DNA of 13,423 nt from NCBI GenBank assembly GCA_029940245.1, contig JAOZRF010000024.1, positions 1 through 13,423 on the forward strand, written 5' to 3'. Both the position numbers and the translations under genes were made by a program. Positions 12,862 through 13,423 of this stretch are shown piece by piece. Within the stretch, counting starts at the first letter, position 1; every line of letters begins with the position of its first letter. The notes under the pieces were generated by a model that was given only the letters and a program-made list of their open reading frames with translations, was not told the origin of the DNA and ran no database searches. The DNA comes from Desulfobacula sp. GTDB taxonomy: Bacteria; Desulfobacterota; Desulfobacteria; Desulfobacterales; Desulfobacteraceae.

Positions 12862-13423
12862 ATGATCGAAAAATTAAAAGGTATTGAAGAAAGATTTATT
12901 AAGCTTGAGCATCTATTGAGTGATCCGGCCGTCATAAACGATCAAAAAAAATACCAGGCGTATTTGATCGAACATGGTGAACTTAATAAAATTGTTCCAA
13001 ACTTCAGGGAATATGAAGGGATTTTGGCGGAGTTAAAAGAGGCAAAAGAACTTTTAAAAGATAATGATCCTGAAATGCGGGCAATGGCCAGAGAAGAGAT
13101 ACCGCTCCTTGAATCAAGAGCAGAAGCGCATCAATCTCAACTCAATATCCTTTTGATGCCTAAAGATCCCCGGGATGATAAAAATGTCATCATTGAAATC
13201 CGGGCAGGAACAGGTGGAGAAGAGGCTGGTATTTTTGCTGGAGACTTGTTCAGAATGTATTCAAGGTATACTGAATCCAAAAACTGGACCATGGAGATTA
13301 TTGAGAAAAATGCTTCCAGTTCGGGTGGGTTCAAGGAGGTTGTAGCCCTTGTCAGGGGGAAGGGTGCCTTCAGCAGTTTTAAATATGAAAGCGGCACCCA
13401 TCGTGTTCAACGGGTACCTGAAA
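12862..13423 (+). CDS. prfA: Peptide chain release factor 1 (N-terminal part; runs off window)
   Basis: RF1 recognises UAA and UAG stop codons and triggers release of the finished peptide. The open frame from ATG at 12862 reaches the window end, giving 187 residues. It starts MIEKLKGIEERFIKLEHLLS, the usual RF1 opening, with a coiled helical N-terminal domain (about 1-105). The PCRF core follows, with 'EIRAGTGGEEAGIFAGDLFRMY' beginning near 113 and 'FKYESGTHRVQRVPE' at 173-187, exactly as in RF1. The codon-recognition PxT motif and catalytic GGQ lie beyond the window. No Shine-Dalgarno is visible before the start; the hairpin at 12819-12848 fills that space. The order rho, rpmE, prfA is common in related bacteria, usually followed by prmC. 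Confidence 0.95.
   Translation, partial: MIEKLKGIEERFIKLEHLLSDPAVINDQKKYQAYLIEHGELNKIVPNFREYEGILAELKEAKELLKDNDPEMRAMAREEIPLLESRAEAHQSQLNILLMPKDPRDDKNVIIEIRAGTGGEEAGIFAGDLFRMYSRYTESKNWTMEIIEKNASSSGGFKEVVALVRGKGAFSSFKYESGTHRVQRVPE

Noticed and set aside
13137..13397. 86-codon minus-strand open frame near the window end
   Set aside because: It is antisense to the conserved RF1 core domain and shows no recognisable features.

Overview
The window looks like a piece of chromosome from a Gram-negative, anaerobe-type bacterium, most likely a Desulfobacterota (Desulfobacter/Desulfobacula-like). This is an inference. It rests on the moderate GC content, an exported solute-binding protein without a lipobox, nickel-pincer (Lar) enzymes, a degenerate RAYT/IS200-type element with 'GGGGACACC' ends, and a coaE, rho, rpmE, prfA run. 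No 16S rRNA or other decisive marker is present.

Layout: (1) 1-251, the 3' end of an unrecognised + strand gene. (2) 251-523, a small, internally deleted transposon with terminal inverted repeats and a collapsed transposase ORF. (3) 585-8281, a seven-gene minus-strand operon. In transcription order it holds a LarA-family nickel-pincer racemase/epimerase, a P1-family (DmpA/NylC-type) self-cleaving amidase/aminopeptidase, and a complete Dpp/Opp-type ABC importer (binding protein, two permeases, two ATPases). (4) 8386-8913, an OsmC-family protein and, upstream of it on the same strand, tRNA-Gln(CUG) with a strong sigma70-type promoter. (5) 9068-9841, larE on the + strand, the sulfur transferase that completes the cofactor LarA needs. 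(6) 9903-10322, ndk (minus), convergent with larE. (7) 10469 to the end, a + strand housekeeping run: coaE, rho, rpmE, prfA (prfA runs off the window).

The most interesting biology is the 585-8281 operon together with larE. It reads as a pathway that imports a peptide-like or amide-linked compound, hydrolyses it with an N-terminal-nucleophile amidase and racemises or epimerises a 2-hydroxyacid product. All four key LarA residues (two catalytic His, the cofactor Lys, the Ni-ligand His) are present. LarE carries the three-cysteine set associated with [4Fe-4S]-type LarE rather than the single-Cys sacrificial type. larB and larC are not in the window and must be elsewhere if the system works. The true substrate cannot be read from sequence.

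Also notable are a 12-bp intercistronic hairpin between the binding-protein gene and the permease genes, and a terminator-like hairpin that abuts the prfA start, where no Shine-Dalgarno is visible.
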